From the NCBI GenBank assembly GCA_964498125.1, contig CAZCGE010000085.1, positions 1-32,962 of the forward strand: 32,962 nt of DNA, written 5' to 3'. Source of the stretch: CAMDBL01 sp964498125 (GTDB lineage Bacteria; Pseudomonadota; Alphaproteobacteria; Rhizobiales; Hyphomicrobiaceae). Under the pieces are notes generated by a model. It searched no databases. It worked only from the letters and a program-made list of their open reading frames with translations, and had not been told where the DNA came from. The position numbers and the translations under genes were made by a program. Each line of letters begins with the position of its first letter. Position 1 is the stretch's first letter. Below are positions 15,756 through 24,313 of the stretch, piece by piece.

Positions 15756-16373
15756 CTAAGTCCTGCTCGTCTCCCGGCCGCGATCCACGCCGGCCCCGTT
15801 CGATCCAGGATCAATCCAACCAATATTGCCATCCTCGCGCCGATAGACGATGTTTGTGGTGCCGGATGCCGCATTGCGAAAAACCAGAAACTTACCATCG
15901 GTCAAGTCGAGTTGCATGACAGCCTCGCTGACGGAAAATTCAGCTAATCTGAACTCAGTCTCCGCCACCACGACAGGATGATCGGTGCCTGGCGCCGGCT
16001 CACCCGCTTCGTCGTCCAACTCGACGATATAATCACGCCCCACCGATTCGAACACCACCTGCCGCATTTTCCCGCCATGGTGGTGCGATTTCAACCGCCG
16101 CTTGTGGCGACGAACGCGCTTTTCCAACTTCTCCACGGCAGAGTCGGCGCTGGAGTAGGCGTCGGCCCCCCCACCTTGCGCCTCCAGCATCAATCCTGAT
16201 TTGAGCTGGATCGAGCAGCTGGTGCGAAAGCGACCGCGCTCCTTCTCCAGCCGCACATGGCCGTTGAAGTCGGACCCCACGTATTTATCCAGGGCATCTG
16301 TGACGCGCTCGGCGACAAATGTCGAATACGCTTCGCCGACGTCCACGTTCTTGCCAGTCACTTTGATGGTCAT
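15756..16373 (-). CDS. hpf: ribosome hibernation promoting factor, long form
   Basis: HPF binds the 30S decoding region and, in its long form, dimerises ribosomes to 100S in stationary phase. The 205-residue protein has the S30AE N-terminal domain (MTIKVTGKNVDVGEAY..., about 1-100), a linker rich in His/Lys, and a C-terminal dimerisation domain (about 140-190: FSVSEAVMQLDLTDGKFLVF, then NIVYRREDGNIGWIDP). It follows rpoN by 211 bp, a gap that may hold its own promoter. That gap has an open frame of 65 codons (16370-16567) that I do not consider a gene. Confidence 0.94.
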   Translation of the reverse strand: MTIKVTGKNVDVGEAYSTFVAERVTDALDKYVGSDFNGHVRLEKERGRFRTSCSIQLKSGLMLEAQGGGADAYSSADSAVEKLEKRVRRHKRRLKSHHHGGKMRQVVFESVGRDYIVELDDEAGEPAPGTDHPVVVAETEFRLAEFSVSEAVMQLDLTDGKFLVFRNAASGTTNIVYRREDGNIGWIDPGSNGAGVDRGRETSRT

Positions 16374-16584
16374 TGTATTACCGGGAGTTGAGCGAGGTCC
16401 TCGTCTTCATAGTGCATTATCGCTCCAGTCCATCCCTGGAGGCACGCATCCATCTTGGCACGTTGCAGCAACCAAAGCCCACCCGTCAACGAACAAACCT
16501 CGGATAGGCAAACTTCGAGCCGAAACATTAAGCCGTTCCTGCAGTATACCGCCTGACGAGGGGCCAAAACCAGACCTCCCTTGC

Positions 16585-18123
16585 TCAGGCGCTGTTGACC
16601 CTGGCGTCGAGTCTCTTCTCGCGGCGGCGCTGCACTGACGAGGGGATGCGCATGGCCTCGCGATACTTGGCCACCGTCCGCCGCGCAATGTCGATGCCCT
16701 CGCCCTTCAGCAGGTCGACGAGCTTGTCGTCCGACAGCACGCTGCGTTCCGTCTCCGCATCGATCAGCAGCTTTATACGGTGGCGCACGGCCTCGGAAGA
16801 ATATGTTTCTCCGTCGACCGCCGAAGCAATCGCCGACGTGAAGAAATACTTGAGTTCGAAGATGCCGCGCGGGGTCGCCATATATTTGTTCGACGTGACG
16901 CGGCTGACCGTGGATTCATGCATGGAAATGGCGTCGGCCACGGTCTTGAGATTCAGCGGCCTGAGATGCTGGACGCCATGCGTGAAGAACGCATCCTGCT
17001 GGCGCACGATCTCCTCGGCGACCCTGAGAATCGTGCGCGCACGCTGGTCCAGGCTCTTCACCAGCCAATTGGCGGTCTGCAGACATTCCATCAGGTAGTT
17101 GCGATCCTTGCCTGCATCGGTGGCCTTCGTCGATACCATGGCGAAATAGCTGCGATTGACCAGAACGCGCGGCAATGTGTCGGCGTTGAGCTCGAGCCGC
17201 CAGCCGCCGTCGGCGGCCGAGCGCACCAGCACGTCGGGGACCACGGCCTGCAGCTGCACGGAACCAAATTTCAAGCCGGGCTTGGGGTTCAGCCGCTTGA
17301 TCTCCGAAATCATGTCGGCGAGGTCGTTCATGTCGACCCCGACCGCGCGCCGCAACTCGGGCAATTTGTGCTGCGCCAGCAGGTCGAGATTGGCAAGCAG
17401 CGCGGCAATCACCGGATCGTACCGGTTCTGGTCCTTGAGTTGCAGCGCCAGGCATTCGCCCAGCGACCGCGCCATGATCCCCGGCGGTTCAAAGGTTTGC
17501 AGTCGGGCCAGCACGCGCTGCAAGAGGGAGGGGGCGGCGCCGAGCTTTTCCGCGACCTGGTCCAGGTCGGCATGCAGATAACCGGCCTCGTCGACGAGAT
17601 CGATCAAATACTGGCCGATCAACCTCTCGATGGGGTCCTCGATCGAAAGTTGCAGCTGCTCCGCAAGGTGGTCCCGCAGCGAACGCTCGCTGGTGGCAAA
17701 GTCCTCGATGTCGGCGATCTCACCGTCGAAGGAACCCGATCGGATCGGCGTCGACGCCCAACTCGATTGACCGCCCGGGTCCGACACATGTCCGGAGGCG
17801 GCGGCGTCTGGAAAAACATTGTCATAGTCGGCATCCGCCGCGGATTCGGCGGTACCCTGCTCACGCGAGAAGTCGAGCGCCGCATCGCCGCTGCCGTCGT
17901 TGGCGCCGGGAGTCGACTGGTCGGCAACGCTGTCGATCGTGCGGCCCGGCTCTAGGCCTTCCGTCTCATCCCGCTCCAAAAGGGGGTTGCGCTCCAGCTC
18001 AGCGTCGACAAATGAGCTGAGCTCCATGTTGGAGAGCTGCAATAACCGGATGGCCTGCTGCAACTGGGGCGTCATCGCCAGTTGCTGGCCTTGCCGAAGC
18101 TCGAGCTTGTGCGAAAGTGCCAT
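16585..18123 (-). CDS. rpoN: RNA polymerase sigma-54 factor
   Basis: RpoN directs transcription from -24/-12 promoters and needs AAA+ activators. The 512-residue protein starts with region I (MALSHKLELRQGQQLAMTPQ, then LQQAIRLLQLSNMEL), has an acidic, low-complexity region II (about residues 55-120), the core-binding domain, and ends with the RpoN box ARRTVAKYREAMRIPSSVQR. The start at 18123 is set by region I; upstream codons are unconserved. It begins 50 bp after lptB. Confidence 0.97.
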   Translation of the reverse strand: MALSHKLELRQGQQLAMTPQLQQAIRLLQLSNMELSSFVDAELERNPLLERDETEGLEPGRTIDSVADQSTPGANDGSGDAALDFSREQGTAESAADADYDNVFPDAAASGHVSDPGGQSSWASTPIRSGSFDGEIADIEDFATSERSLRDHLAEQLQLSIEDPIERLIGQYLIDLVDEAGYLHADLDQVAEKLGAAPSLLQRVLARLQTFEPPGIMARSLGECLALQLKDQNRYDPVIAALLANLDLLAQHKLPELRRAVGVDMNDLADMISEIKRLNPKPGLKFGSVQLQAVVPDVLVRSAADGGWRLELNADTLPRVLVNRSYFAMVSTKATDAGKDRNYLMECLQTANWLVKSLDQRARTILRVAEEIVRQQDAFFTHGVQHLRPLNLKTVADAISMHESTVSRVTSNKYMATPRGIFELKYFFTSAIASAVDGETYSSEAVRHRIKLLIDAETERSVLSDDKLVDLLKGEGIDIARRTVAKYREAMRIPSSVQRRREKRLDARVNSA

Positions 18124-18173
18124 ATTCAACGCAGCCTTGGCGTCACCTGCTGTTTGCCGCTCAGCATATATAA

Positions 18174-18935
18174 TCAACGCCGATTAACGAACATGTCGCC
18201 CAAATAGACCCGACGTACGTCATCGTTGTCTATGATTTCCTGAGGCTTACCTTGTGTCAGGACTTGACCCTCATAAATCACATATGCCCGCTCGACCAGG
18301 CTCAACGTCTCGCGCACGTTGTGGTCGGTGATCAGCACACCAATGCCCCGCTCGGTCAGGTGGCGCACCAGCTCCTGGATATCGCCAACGGCCAGGGGAT
18401 CGACGCCCGCAAAAGGTTCGTCCAGCAACATGAACGAGGGTCGGGAGGCCAGCGCACGGGCTATTTCGCACCGCCGGCGCTCGCCGCCCGATAGCGCCAT
18501 GGATGGCAGCTTGCGCCGGTCGGCGATGCGGAACTCCTCCAGCAGGCTGTCGAGCTGCTCACGCCGCCGCCGCCGGTTGGGCTCCACCAGCTCCAGCACC
18601 GCCATGATGTTCTGCTCGACGGTCAGGCCGCGAAAGATCGAGGCCTCCTGCGGCAGATAGCCAATGCCCAGCCGCGCCCGTCGATACATGGGCAGCCGCG
18701 TCACGTCGCGGCCGTCGATGGTGATGCGTCCCTTGTCCGCGGGCACGAGCCCGGTGATCATGTAGAAGACGGTGGTTTTGCCGGCGCCGTTAGGACCGAG
18801 CAGCCCAACTGATTCCCCGCGCCCAACAGCGAGGCTCACGCCTTTGACCACCATGCGCTTCTTGTAGGTCTTCTGCACATTGTGGGCGGTCAGCCAGCCC
18901 TCGCCCGCCATCGGCTCGTCGACGTCGTCGGCCAT
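18174..18935 (-). CDS. lptB: LPS export ABC transporter ATP-binding protein
   Basis: LptB is the ATPase of the LptB2FG complex that extracts LPS from the inner membrane. The 253-residue protein has Walker A GPNGAGKTT, Q-loop YLPQEASIF, signature LSGGERRR, Walker B MLLDEPFAGVD and the switch ITDHN. The early stretch VQKTYKKRMVVKGVSL is LptB-like. The ATG at 18935 is preferred, with the next Met nine residues in as an alternative. It is downstream of the lptC-lptA fusion and upstream of rpoN. LptF and LptG are not in the window. Confidence 0.96.
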   Translation of the reverse strand: MADDVDEPMAGEGWLTAHNVQKTYKKRMVVKGVSLAVGRGESVGLLGPNGAGKTTVFYMITGLVPADKGRITIDGRDVTRLPMYRRARLGIGYLPQEASIFRGLTVEQNIMAVLELVEPNRRRRREQLDSLLEEFRIADRRKLPSMALSGGERRRCEIARALASRPSFMLLDEPFAGVDPLAVGDIQELVRHLTERGIGVLITDHNVRETLSLVERAYVIYEGQVLTQGKPQEIIDNDDVRRVYLGDMFVNRR

Positions 18936-19100
18936 GGGCGATGTCCCGTGCGCGACAGCACGGCCACGTTCGCGCTCTTTCCCATTGGGCTTTGCGGTGA
19001 GCTTCGACCAAATGGGTAAGATTCTAACCAAGCGCGTTTACCTCGGTGCGAAGCGCCGCACGAACGTCAGGCACACACCAACCCGCCCGGCACGCGACTG

Positions 19101-21128
19101 TCAATTGCCACCCGTCGTGCCGAAAAAATTGACGCCATCACCCTGACCTGCATCGGGCGGCCGTCGCTTGCGCGGGGCGGCATCGGCAGGTTGAGGTTCG
19201 GGGGCGACGGCGGACGCCGCCTCCTTGTTTTTTTGCCCAATACCCTTGAATTGCTGCGGATAGAAAACGCCACGTGGGCGGGCCGACGCTTCAGGTGTGT
19301 TGGGAGCTTGCGTGTCGGCGGCCCATGCCCTGGCCACAGCGCCTGGCTCCATCAACAACCGACTCTCGCCGGTGTTCATATCAAACACCAGCTTGCTGCC
19401 ACGGAAGACCTGCACGCCCTGCGCCAGCTTGACATCGCCACCCAGCGTGACCGTGTTGGCCTTCGTATCGAAATCGGCCCAATCGCCGGTCGCTGTTTCA
19501 CCCTCCTTGGAGGTGATGGCCACACCCCGGCGCGCCTCGATCCTGGTCAGCTGGGCCTGCGGCTGCGCTGGCGATTTCGCCTGGCTCTCGCGGGCCTGGC
19601 CGGGCGCCACAGCCAGTCCCATCTGGCCAACATAGAATGCGGTCAACTCCGGCGTCGCCATCTTGAAATCGCCCTGCGCCACGCGCACATCGCCGCGATA
19701 GACGGCTGTCTTCGCCGTGTCGTTGATATCGAGCGAGACCGCCTCGACGTCGATCGGCGCATTGGGGTCCGTCTTGATCGCGGCAATGCCCAGTCCGCCC
19801 GCCGGCGCAGCCGCTTGGGCTGCGGGACGCTTGCCGGCTTTGTCGCCACCGTCCGACTGGATGAGCCGCGTCGCGATGCGCCCGGCGGCCATGCCGGCTT
19901 CGGCGGGCGAGAGCAATTGCGCGTGGCCCGCCTTGCGGTCCATCCACAGGCGGCGGCCCTTCAACTCGTTTTTGCCCTGCACGACGAAGACATTGCCGGA
20001 CAGCACCACAACGTCGGCGCGCTGATCGATATCGGCCCGATCGCTGCGGGCCTGCCGGTCCGGGCCCGACGTCATGACCACATGGCCGCTCAGCCGCGCG
20101 GTATCGAGGATGGCGTCGAATTCCGCGCTGTCTCCGGTTATCCGATCGCTGCCCTGGGTCAGCACCACGGGCTTGCGTGAGGCAATTCGCTTGAGGCGCG
20201 AGTTGGCCGTGGGCCCAGCGGCCGGCTGCGTCGTGCCGCTGGCGGCCGGTGCGCTGGCCGATCCCTCATAGGAAATCTCCAGTTCTTCGCTGACAAGCAC
20301 GGCCTCGCCCTGCACCGCCCGCACGGCGCCGCGGAAGGTCGCCAGCTTCGATGCATCATCGATATCCAGCCGCTCCGATGTGATGTCGACCGGCGCATCC
20401 GTGCTGCCAAATCCACGCAGTGCGGTCGCAGCGGCGAGGGCCGCAGGCTTGCGCTCGGGTATCACACGGGCTGCGACGCCGTCGGTGAAGGTCACTTGCC
20501 GCGCCTTCTGGTCGATCTGCATCTGCCGCGCGCGAATGCTGCCGGTCGGCATCTCCACGACGACTGGCTCGCGCGAGACGATCTTGCTCTCCTTGGTCAG
20601 GACCGTGGCCCGAGTGAGCGTTGCCTTCATCCCGTTCTGGGAGACGACCTCGATGCCATTGAACAGCTCGAGCTGATGGCTGCGGCTGTCGAATGTGCCG
20701 AGCTTGGCCTTCAGGTCGGTCGCCGTCTGGTCAAGCTGCAGCAGCTTGCCGTCAATCCCGGTCAGTTGAATCGGCGCGTCTCGCGATCTGAGATCCTGCT
20801 GCGCGGTTTTCGCCGTCACAAGATAGCGCCCGCCGTCCTTGTTGTAGCCTTCGTAGCGCGGGTTCTCCATGGTCATGTTCTCGGAGGAGAATGTCGGCGC
20901 GGTGGGCAGCTTCAGGCCGCCAATACCCATGGAGAGCTTCAACGACAGGGCGTAATAGCCACATAGACCGATGGCGACCACCGGCAACAGCGTGCGCAGC
21001 AGCCGCACCAGCCCGGAATGCACGCGCGCGCGGCGGAAAGCGCTGGCGCGATCCACTCTCGCACCCAGATCCAGCCGCGCCGAGCGGGCGCGGCCCCTGA
21101 GGCTCACGAGTGCGGTCGATGAGGCCAT
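19101..21128 (-). CDS. LptC-LptA fusion with two OstA-like domains
   Basis: This is one uninterrupted 675-residue protein that combines two normally separate LPS-transport proteins. Residues 1-43 are basic and cytosolic, about 45-63 is a transmembrane helix (TLLPVVAIGLCGYYALSL), and about 65-225 is LptC-like (NPRYEGYNKDGGRYLVTAKTA, LELFNGIEVVSQNGMKATL). Then come two LptA/OstA-type beta-jellyroll units: about 245-400 (DITSERLDIDDASKLATFRG ... RITGDSAEFDAILDTARLSG) and about 458-598 (DVEAVSLDINDTAKTAVYRG ... ATGDWADFDTKANTVTLGGD), separated by a Pro/Ala linker. A GTG start at 21161 would add 11 residues; neither start has a clear Shine-Dalgarno. The context rnd upstream and lptB downstream supports the role. 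LptA here would be tethered to the inner membrane as a preformed bridge (inference). Confidence 0.88.
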   Translation of the reverse strand: MASSTALVSLRGRARSARLDLGARVDRASAFRRARVHSGLVRLLRTLLPVVAIGLCGYYALSLKLSMGIGGLKLPTAPTFSSENMTMENPRYEGYNKDGGRYLVTAKTAQQDLRSRDAPIQLTGIDGKLLQLDQTATDLKAKLGTFDSRSHQLELFNGIEVVSQNGMKATLTRATVLTKESKIVSREPVVVEMPTGSIRARQMQIDQKARQVTFTDGVAARVIPERKPAALAAATALRGFGSTDAPVDITSERLDIDDASKLATFRGAVRAVQGEAVLVSEELEISYEGSASAPAASGTTQPAAGPTANSRLKRIASRKPVVLTQGSDRITGDSAEFDAILDTARLSGHVVMTSGPDRQARSDRADIDQRADVVVLSGNVFVVQGKNELKGRRLWMDRKAGHAQLLSPAEAGMAAGRIATRLIQSDGGDKAGKRPAAQAAAPAGGLGIAAIKTDPNAPIDVEAVSLDINDTAKTAVYRGDVRVAQGDFKMATPELTAFYVGQMGLAVAPGQARESQAKSPAQPQAQLTRIEARRGVAITSKEGETATGDWADFDTKANTVTLGGDVKLAQGVQVFRGSKLVFDMNTGESRLLMEPGAVARAWAADTQAPNTPEASARPRGVFYPQQFKGIGQKNKEAASAVAPEPQPADAAPRKRRPPDAGQGDGVNFFGTTGGN

Positions 21129-21297
21129 GGACGGGCGCCGCCGATAGTTGGGAGAAATCACTGAGGGAATCGGAACTTCGCGTGCAATTAGGGTGAGATT
21201 GGGACCTGGACCAAGCGCGCCGCCCCGGATTCGACAGCTATTTGCGGTCTAGTTCGCGGTCTGGGGCCCCTGATTCCAAGCCACACGCCGCAATTAA

Positions 21298-21915
21298 CTA
21301 ATGTGCGAGAATATCCTGATCCTCGAAGCCGAGAAGATCAAGTCGTGCCCGCACCGGCAGATAGCGGAAGCTGGCCTCAGCCAGGTCGCGCCGTCCCGAC
21401 CGGTCGAGCATGGCGTCGAGCCGAGCCTTGATGGCATGCAGATGCAGCACATCGGACGCGGCATAGGTGCGCTGCTCCGGTGACAGATCGGCCGCCCCCC
21501 AATCCGAGCTCTGCTGCTGCTTCGACATATCCAACCCAATGATTTCGCCGACGAGGTCCTTCAAGCCGTGCCGGTCGGTATAGGTGCGCACCAGCTTGGA
21601 GACGATCTTCGTGCAATACACCGGCTCGGTCATCACCCCCAGGTAGGCGTGCAGCACGGCGATGTCGAAGCGCGCAAAGTGGAAAATCTTGAGCACCGCA
21701 GGGTCGGCCAGCAGGGCCTTTAGTCGTGGCGCGGCATAGTCGCGCCCGTCCATTTGCACCAGATGTGCCGAGCCATCCCCGCCGCAAAGCTGCACGAGGC
21801 AGAGCCTGTCGCGGTTGGGCTTCAGGCCGAGGGTCTCGGTGTCGATCGCAACAGAGCCCTCGAACCTCAGGCCCGCAGGTAGATCGCCCTTATGCAGTGT
21901 GATGGCTGCGCTCAC
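21298..21915 (-). CDS. rnd: short ribonuclease D (DEDDy 3'-5' exonuclease)
   Basis: This is a 205-residue DEDDy exonuclease. It has Exo I AIDTETLGL (Asp25, Glu27), Exo II FHFARFDIAVLHAYL (Asp84) and Exo III YAASDVLHLHAI (Tyr151, Asp155). It lacks the HRDC domains of E. coli RNase D, as in the short alphaproteobacterial form. I chose GTG at 21915 because homology begins (SAAITLHKGDLP) right there, with GGAAA upstream; longer in-frame versions would run into a repeat element. It is first in the lpt - rpoN - ptsN gene series. Confidence 0.9.
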   Translation of the reverse strand: MSAAITLHKGDLPAGLRFEGSVAIDTETLGLKPNRDRLCLVQLCGGDGSAHLVQMDGRDYAAPRLKALLADPAVLKIFHFARFDIAVLHAYLGVMTEPVYCTKIVSKLVRTYTDRHGLKDLVGEIIGLDMSKQQQSSDWGAADLSPEQRTYAASDVLHLHAIKARLDAMLDRSGRRDLAEASFRYLPVRARLDLLGFEDQDILAH

Positions 21916-21933
21916 GCTGTTTCCAATCTGGAT

Positions 21934-22034
21934 AGAGCATTTTCCGCCAAAGTGGGCACCGGTTTGGCGTAGAAAATACGACAAAAAGGACGAGAGCGCA
22001 TTCCCCTGATTCAATTGAAGTGGAAAGCGCTCTA
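21934..22034. repeat. dispersed 101-bp repeat with TAGAGC/GCTCTA ends
   Basis: The element begins TAGAGCATTTTCCGCCAAAG and ends AAAGCGCTCTA, so its termini are inverted (TAGAGC and GCTCTA). Inside it, ATTTTCCGCCAAA and TTTGGCGTAGAAAAT form a long imperfect stem around GTGGGCACCGG. It strongly resembles a family of dispersed intergenic repeats I know from alphaproteobacterial genomes (GAGCATTTTC...AAGTGGG...CCGGTTTGCG). I have no name or copy number for it. It lies just upstream of rnd, at the edge of the island region. Confidence 0.65.
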
Positions 22035-22224
22035 GTGCCGCGCCACAGGCCCTAGAACCCTTGGTTGGCACGCCCGCTTGCAACGTCGCGGTAGTTTATC
22101 GCGCGCGCCCTGATTCTGCGAGCTTTTCGAACGGCTCCACAATGACGCGGTCGCCAGACCTGGCGCTGTTGCTGCCACCGGGCTGACCACCGCGCGACGA
22201 CGCGCGCCAGCATCGCCGTCCGAG

Positions 22225-22356
22225 GAAAACAATGCGGGTGGAACCATACGCCGACTGAGCCTGGCCATGACCTGGACGGTGCTGCCGTCGCTGGCCGCCG
22301 CACAGGGCCTTCCATCAAAACCCGTGAGTGTCGTCGTCCCATTCCCGGCCGGCGGC
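22225..22356 (+). pseudogene. N-terminal remnant of a Bug/TctC-type substrate-binding protein gene
   Basis: The plus strand reads, in one frame, IRRLSLAMTWTVLPSLAAAQ followed by GLPSKPVSVVVPFPAGG. This is a secretion signal followed by the diagnostic opening of Bug-family (tripartite tricarboxylate transporter) periplasmic binding proteins. Homology stops at about 22356, at a GC-rich hairpin; the next 13 bases lead to the stop codon of the island's last gene on the other strand. No other part of such a gene is visible in the window. The rest (about 270 codons) is missing, so this is a broken leftover. The 5' limit is uncertain because no start codon is clear upstream of 22267. Confidence 0.6.
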
Positions 22357-22368
22357 TTGGCGCCGGCC
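22347..22368 (-). terminator. GC-rich hairpin directly after the last island gene
   Basis: GGCCGGCG (22347-22354) pairs perfectly with CGCCGGCC (22361-22368), with a 6-nt loop. It begins at the base next to the stop codon of the TPR-trypsin gene. There is no T-tract, so termination efficiency is unknown. Part of the left arm also encodes the PAGG of the Bug remnant, so the hairpin spans the junction. Confidence 0.5.
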
Positions 22369-24282
22369 TCACCGCTTGCGGTTCTTGAAGGCGGTCTCCA
22401 CCTCGCGCCGGATCGCCTTGATGGAAATGCCCTCGTTGGCCTTGTGCCGCTTGGCCGGATCGGACAGCTTGCGGATCATCGTGTTCTCGCTGCCGGCATG
22501 GTGCAGCGCCACTACACGCCAATCGCTGTCATCGAAGACCGGGCTGCCGGAATGGCCGCGCTGGGTCGGCGTGCGATAATGCAGGTACTCGTGGCGAGCG
22601 CCCTGCGGCGCGCCCTTGTCCAGCACTTCGGTATCGGTCAGGGAGAAGCAGAGCTGCTGCCCCAACGGGTGGCCCATGATGTAGACGTTGGAGGCCGGGG
22701 CGCGCTCGCTGGCGCTCTCCTGGTTGCTGGTTGATTTGAGCGAGTCGAAGACGCGATCCTCAGCCAGCGGACAGGCCTTGATCTCCTTCGGCCTGATGGG
22801 CGGGTCGAGCGACAGCAGCGCGGCGTCGAGTTCGTTTTGCGGGCTCTCCCAGACATGACTGGCCCGATGCGGCTTATCTTTCCTGCCCGCATCGTTGTCG
22901 AAGTAGATTTGCGCCTCGCCCGGCGTCATGGCCATGGGATGTGCGCCCTGACTGACCACATGGATATTGGTCAGCAACAGCAGCTCGTTGGGATATTGTG
23001 CCGCAAGCCGGCTCGACAATTGATTGGGATCGACCAGGAACCCGGTACCCTCGGCCAATCCTTTGTTGCGGCAGATGCGGGCGATAGCCGAGGGACGCTG
23101 CATGCCGAGCGCCAGCCACTCATAGCGCACCGGACCATCCTGACCCAGAATGCTCTGCGCCACCGGCGATGCCGACAGCGCCGGCTGGGTCAGTATGTCC
23201 GTCCGCTCTTGCGGCGTCATGGTGATCTGACCACCGCGCTTGGAGAGCACTTTGGTCTTCATCGCCATCAACATCTGGCCGGCCTCGCTGGCATCGGCCG
23301 TGAGGCCCCAGACTTCCTCCAGCTGCCGGATGGTGCCGCCGAGCTGGAAGGCGGTGATCTTGGGATGGGCGGCATAACGGCCGAACCATTGGGCCGCCTT
23401 GCGCAGGTCGCCGGCGGCCAAATGCGCCTCGCCCATGGTGGCCAGATCCCACGGCTCCTCACCGCGCTCGGCCTTGGGCCCCAGTTCCGTGAGCAACCGG
23501 CCCACCATGCGGTCGGCTTCCTCCTGGCCCGACACGGCCAGCCCATCACGCTGGCCGCGCTTGGCCATGGCGATCAGGTTGACGGCGGGCCAGGCGGCGT
23601 CAGCCAGGCTGAGGTTCTTTGTGGCGCGGCGGTAGAATTCGACGGATTGCCGCAAGTGCTCGCCGCGCGTCGGCGAGCGGGCCGCGGCCGTGTTGACATA
23701 GAGCTGCTTGTGGGCACGGCCGAGCAGTCCCACCGCCTCGCGCTGTTCTGCTTCTGGCACAGCTTTGGAATTGGCAAGGGCCGTCAGCAGCTCGACACCT
23801 GCCGTGATCTGGCCTTTGTCGAGCAGCGCCTGTGCATAGAACCGCCGCAGCTTGGTGTGATCCTGGCCGCGGGCGATCAGCCGCTCGGCGATTTCGACCA
23901 GCGAATCCAAGGCGCGCGCATTGCGCAGCGCCAGCAGCAGGCGATCGGCATCATCGCGCCGCAGCGGCGTCGAGGAGGCATCCAAATGCTGCTTGAGCGC
24001 ATTGACGCCGACGACCACGCTGTCGTCGTCACCGCCTCCGGCGGCTTTGACGATGTCGTCGATGGCCTTGCGGATGTCGACGCCGGCCTCTCCGGCCAAG
24101 TGATCGAATACGCCGGCTTCGTCCAGTGCCGCCACCAGCCTGAAGGCTTCGCCATCCTCGATCGGATGGCCGGCACGCAGCATGTCGTACAACGACTGCC
24201 AATGCCGGCGCATCTCCTGGAAGTCGGCGAGCTGCGCGGCCTTGGCGATTGCGTCGACCAGAGTGCTGACCTCGCTCGTCAT
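22369..24282 (-). CDS. trypsin-like serine protease with TPR-like N-terminal domain
   Basis: This 637-residue protein has no signal peptide, so it is predicted to be cytoplasmic. The N-terminal part (about 1-365) is alpha-helical; AVGLLGRAHKQLY, HLRQSVEFYRRATKNL and the stretch up to PAVNLIAMAKR resemble the TRAFs-binding/DUF4071-type TPR module. About 395-610 is a trypsin-fold domain with GTGFLVDP, catalytic His441 (LLTNIHVVS), Asp486 (NELDAALLSLD) and Ser578 (QRGHSGSPVFDD). The ATG at 24282 has GAGGA upstream. It is the last of four genes, 31 bp after the TIR-WD40 gene. In known conflict systems such proteases cleave partner or effector proteins; the target here is unknown. All triad residues are present, so it is likely active. 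Confidence 0.85.
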   Translation of the reverse strand: MTSEVSTLVDAIAKAAQLADFQEMRRHWQSLYDMLRAGHPIEDGEAFRLVAALDEAGVFDHLAGEAGVDIRKAIDDIVKAAGGGDDDSVVVGVNALKQHLDASSTPLRRDDADRLLLALRNARALDSLVEIAERLIARGQDHTKLRRFYAQALLDKGQITAGVELLTALANSKAVPEAEQREAVGLLGRAHKQLYVNTAAARSPTRGEHLRQSVEFYRRATKNLSLADAAWPAVNLIAMAKRGQRDGLAVSGQEEADRMVGRLLTELGPKAERGEEPWDLATMGEAHLAAGDLRKAAQWFGRYAAHPKITAFQLGGTIRQLEEVWGLTADASEAGQMLMAMKTKVLSKRGGQITMTPQERTDILTQPALSASPVAQSILGQDGPVRYEWLALGMQRPSAIARICRNKGLAEGTGFLVDPNQLSSRLAAQYPNELLLLTNIHVVSQGAHPMAMTPGEAQIYFDNDAGRKDKPHRASHVWESPQNELDAALLSLDPPIRPKEIKACPLAEDRVFDSLKSTSNQESASERAPASNVYIMGHPLGQQLCFSLTDTEVLDKGAPQGARHEYLHYRTPTQRGHSGSPVFDDSDWRVVALHHAGSENTMIRKLSDPAKRHKANEGISIKAIRREVETAFKNRKR

Positions 24283-24313
24283 GCTGGTGTTTCCTCTTGC
24301 AAGAACCTGATAC

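Noticed and set aside
16456..16467. TGGCACGTTGCA, similar to a sigma-54 promoter, in the rpoN-hpf spacer
   Set aside because: The two boxes are only 1 bp apart (about 5 bp needed) and it is on the plus strand, away from hpf.
16370..16567. 65-codon minus-strand frame between rpoN and hpf
   Set aside because: It overlaps the hpf start by 3-4 bases, which could mean coupling, but it has no family look, no clear Shine-Dalgarno and this spacer is non-coding in the usual gene order.
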